Assembly (NCBI GenBank): GCA_030044695.1
Contig: JASIDM010000147.1
Location: 1 to 12,960 of the forward strand
DNA from: Thermoplasmata archaeon
GTDB taxonomy: Archaea; Thermoplasmatota; Thermoplasmata; Lutacidiplasmatales; UBA184
Length of the DNA: 12,960 nt
Reading direction: 5' to 3'
Below are positions 12,676-12,960 of this stretch, one piece after another. Made by a program: the position numbers and the translations under genes. Positions within the stretch are counted from its first letter, which is position 1; the number at the start of each line of letters is the position of its first letter. Under the pieces are notes generated by a model that saw only the letters and a list, made by a program, of their open reading frames with translations, made no database searches and was not told the DNA's origin.

Positions 12676-12960
12676 GGGCGGTCCGGTTGCCGCTCGACCT
12701 GCTCGACCGCATCGTCCGCGAGGCGCGCGCCGCCTACCCGGAGGAGGCGTGCGGCTTCCTCGGCGTCGACGTCGTCGAGGCCGACGCCGCCGTCCGCTCG
12801 ATCCGCTCGGTCGCCCCGGCGGCCAACGAGTCCGAGGGCGAACGCCGCCGACGGTTCGTCATCCTGCCCGACGAGCTCCGGGCCGCCGAAACCCGCGCCG
12901 GTACCCGCGGGGAGGCGATCGGTGGCTTCTACCATTCGCACCCCGACCATCCGGCGGTTC
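12672..12960 (+). CDS. JAMM/MPN+ metalloprotease, Mec-like (3' truncated)
   Basis: A zinc isopeptidase or peptidase domain cut off by the right edge; 96 codons are visible. GTG 12672 overlaps the cysM TGA in a GTGA junction. The JAMM pattern is clear: catalytic Glu in PEEACGFLG (E24 or E25) and zinc ligands H88 and H90 in GFYHSHPDHP. The expected downstream Ser and Asp would lie outside. In Mycobacterium tuberculosis, Mec is a JAMM protease that releases cysteine from the CysO carrier after CysM action, and the genes are clustered. The tight coupling to a CysM-like gene suggests the same role here. Alternatives are a SAMP deconjugase or other archaeal ubiquitin-like processing protease. No carrier gene is visible between the two; one may follow outside the window. 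Confidence 0.85.
   Translation, partial: MRAVRLPLDLLDRIVREARAAYPEEACGFLGVDVVEADAAVRSIRSVAPAANESEGERRRRFVILPDELRAAETRAGTRGEAIGGFYHSHPDHPAV

Noticed and set aside
1..12960. The whole window as actinobacterial DNA, suggested by GC content and the mycobacteria-like SufR/SufU/CysM/JAMM set
   Set aside because: TATA boxes at archaeal spacing, a leaderless sufD, a Rad50-type ATPase and dispersed suf transcripts fit an archaeon better. Transfer of individual genes remains possible.

Overview
The window is very GC-rich (roughly 70% by eye) and reads as archaeal. A Rad50-type repair ATPase sits at the left edge, and several genes have a TATA-like element (TTTAAA, TTATAAG or TTTAGTA) about 26-40 nt before the start codon. 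At least one transcript, sufD, looks leaderless. The proteins are not strikingly acidic, which argues against a haloarchaeon. A high-GC member of Thermoplasmatota is a reasonable guess, but nothing here proves the lineage.

Layout. Positions 2-946 (+) hold the C-terminal part of Rad50, whose 3' end overlaps a convergent aldo/keto reductase (903-2030, -). A 107-bp divergent spacer with a strong inverted repeat separates the reductase from a 39-residue zinc-finger-like protein (2138-2257, +). Next comes a three-gene minus-strand unit, transcribed right to left: a SufU/IscU scaffold (3942-4334), a 2[4Fe-4S] ferredoxin (3680-3880) and a radical-SAM enzyme with a B12-binding-like N-terminus (2254-3690). 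Divergent from sufU is sufD (4482-5870, +), followed by a small unknown protein (5881-6204, +). sufB (6287-8767, -) converges on these and carries a 356-residue intein with a LAGLIDADG homing-endonuclease domain. Further right lie sufS (8941-10200, -) and sufC (10224-11003, -), which form an operon. Divergent from sufC is a SufR-like Fe-S-sensing repressor (11075-11740, +). It is followed by overlapping genes for a CysM-like cysteine synthase (11713-12675, +) and a JAMM metalloprotease that runs off the right edge (12672-12960, +).

How the genes work together. Most of the window is an iron-sulfur cluster and sulfur-mobilisation island. CysM, possibly with the JAMM protease and a sulfur-carrier protein not seen here, would make cysteine. 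SufS removes sulfur from cysteine, SufU receives and passes on the persulfide, and SufB-SufC-SufD builds clusters. The SufR-like protein probably senses cluster status and controls the locus. The ferredoxin and radical-SAM enzyme are cluster-dependent clients. Full bacterial-type SUF sets with SufS, SufU, SufD and SufR are less usual in archaea than the minimal SufBC pair.

The most notable points are the intein placed directly before the sulfur-acceptor cysteine of SufB, a GGTGmGTAAATCC-like box at identical spacing from the TATA element in front of sufD, sufR and (weaker) sufB, the CysM-JAMM gene pair, and the zinc microprotein. There is no gene-free stretch longer than 300 bp. I saw no rRNA, tRNA, CRISPR array or insertion sequence.
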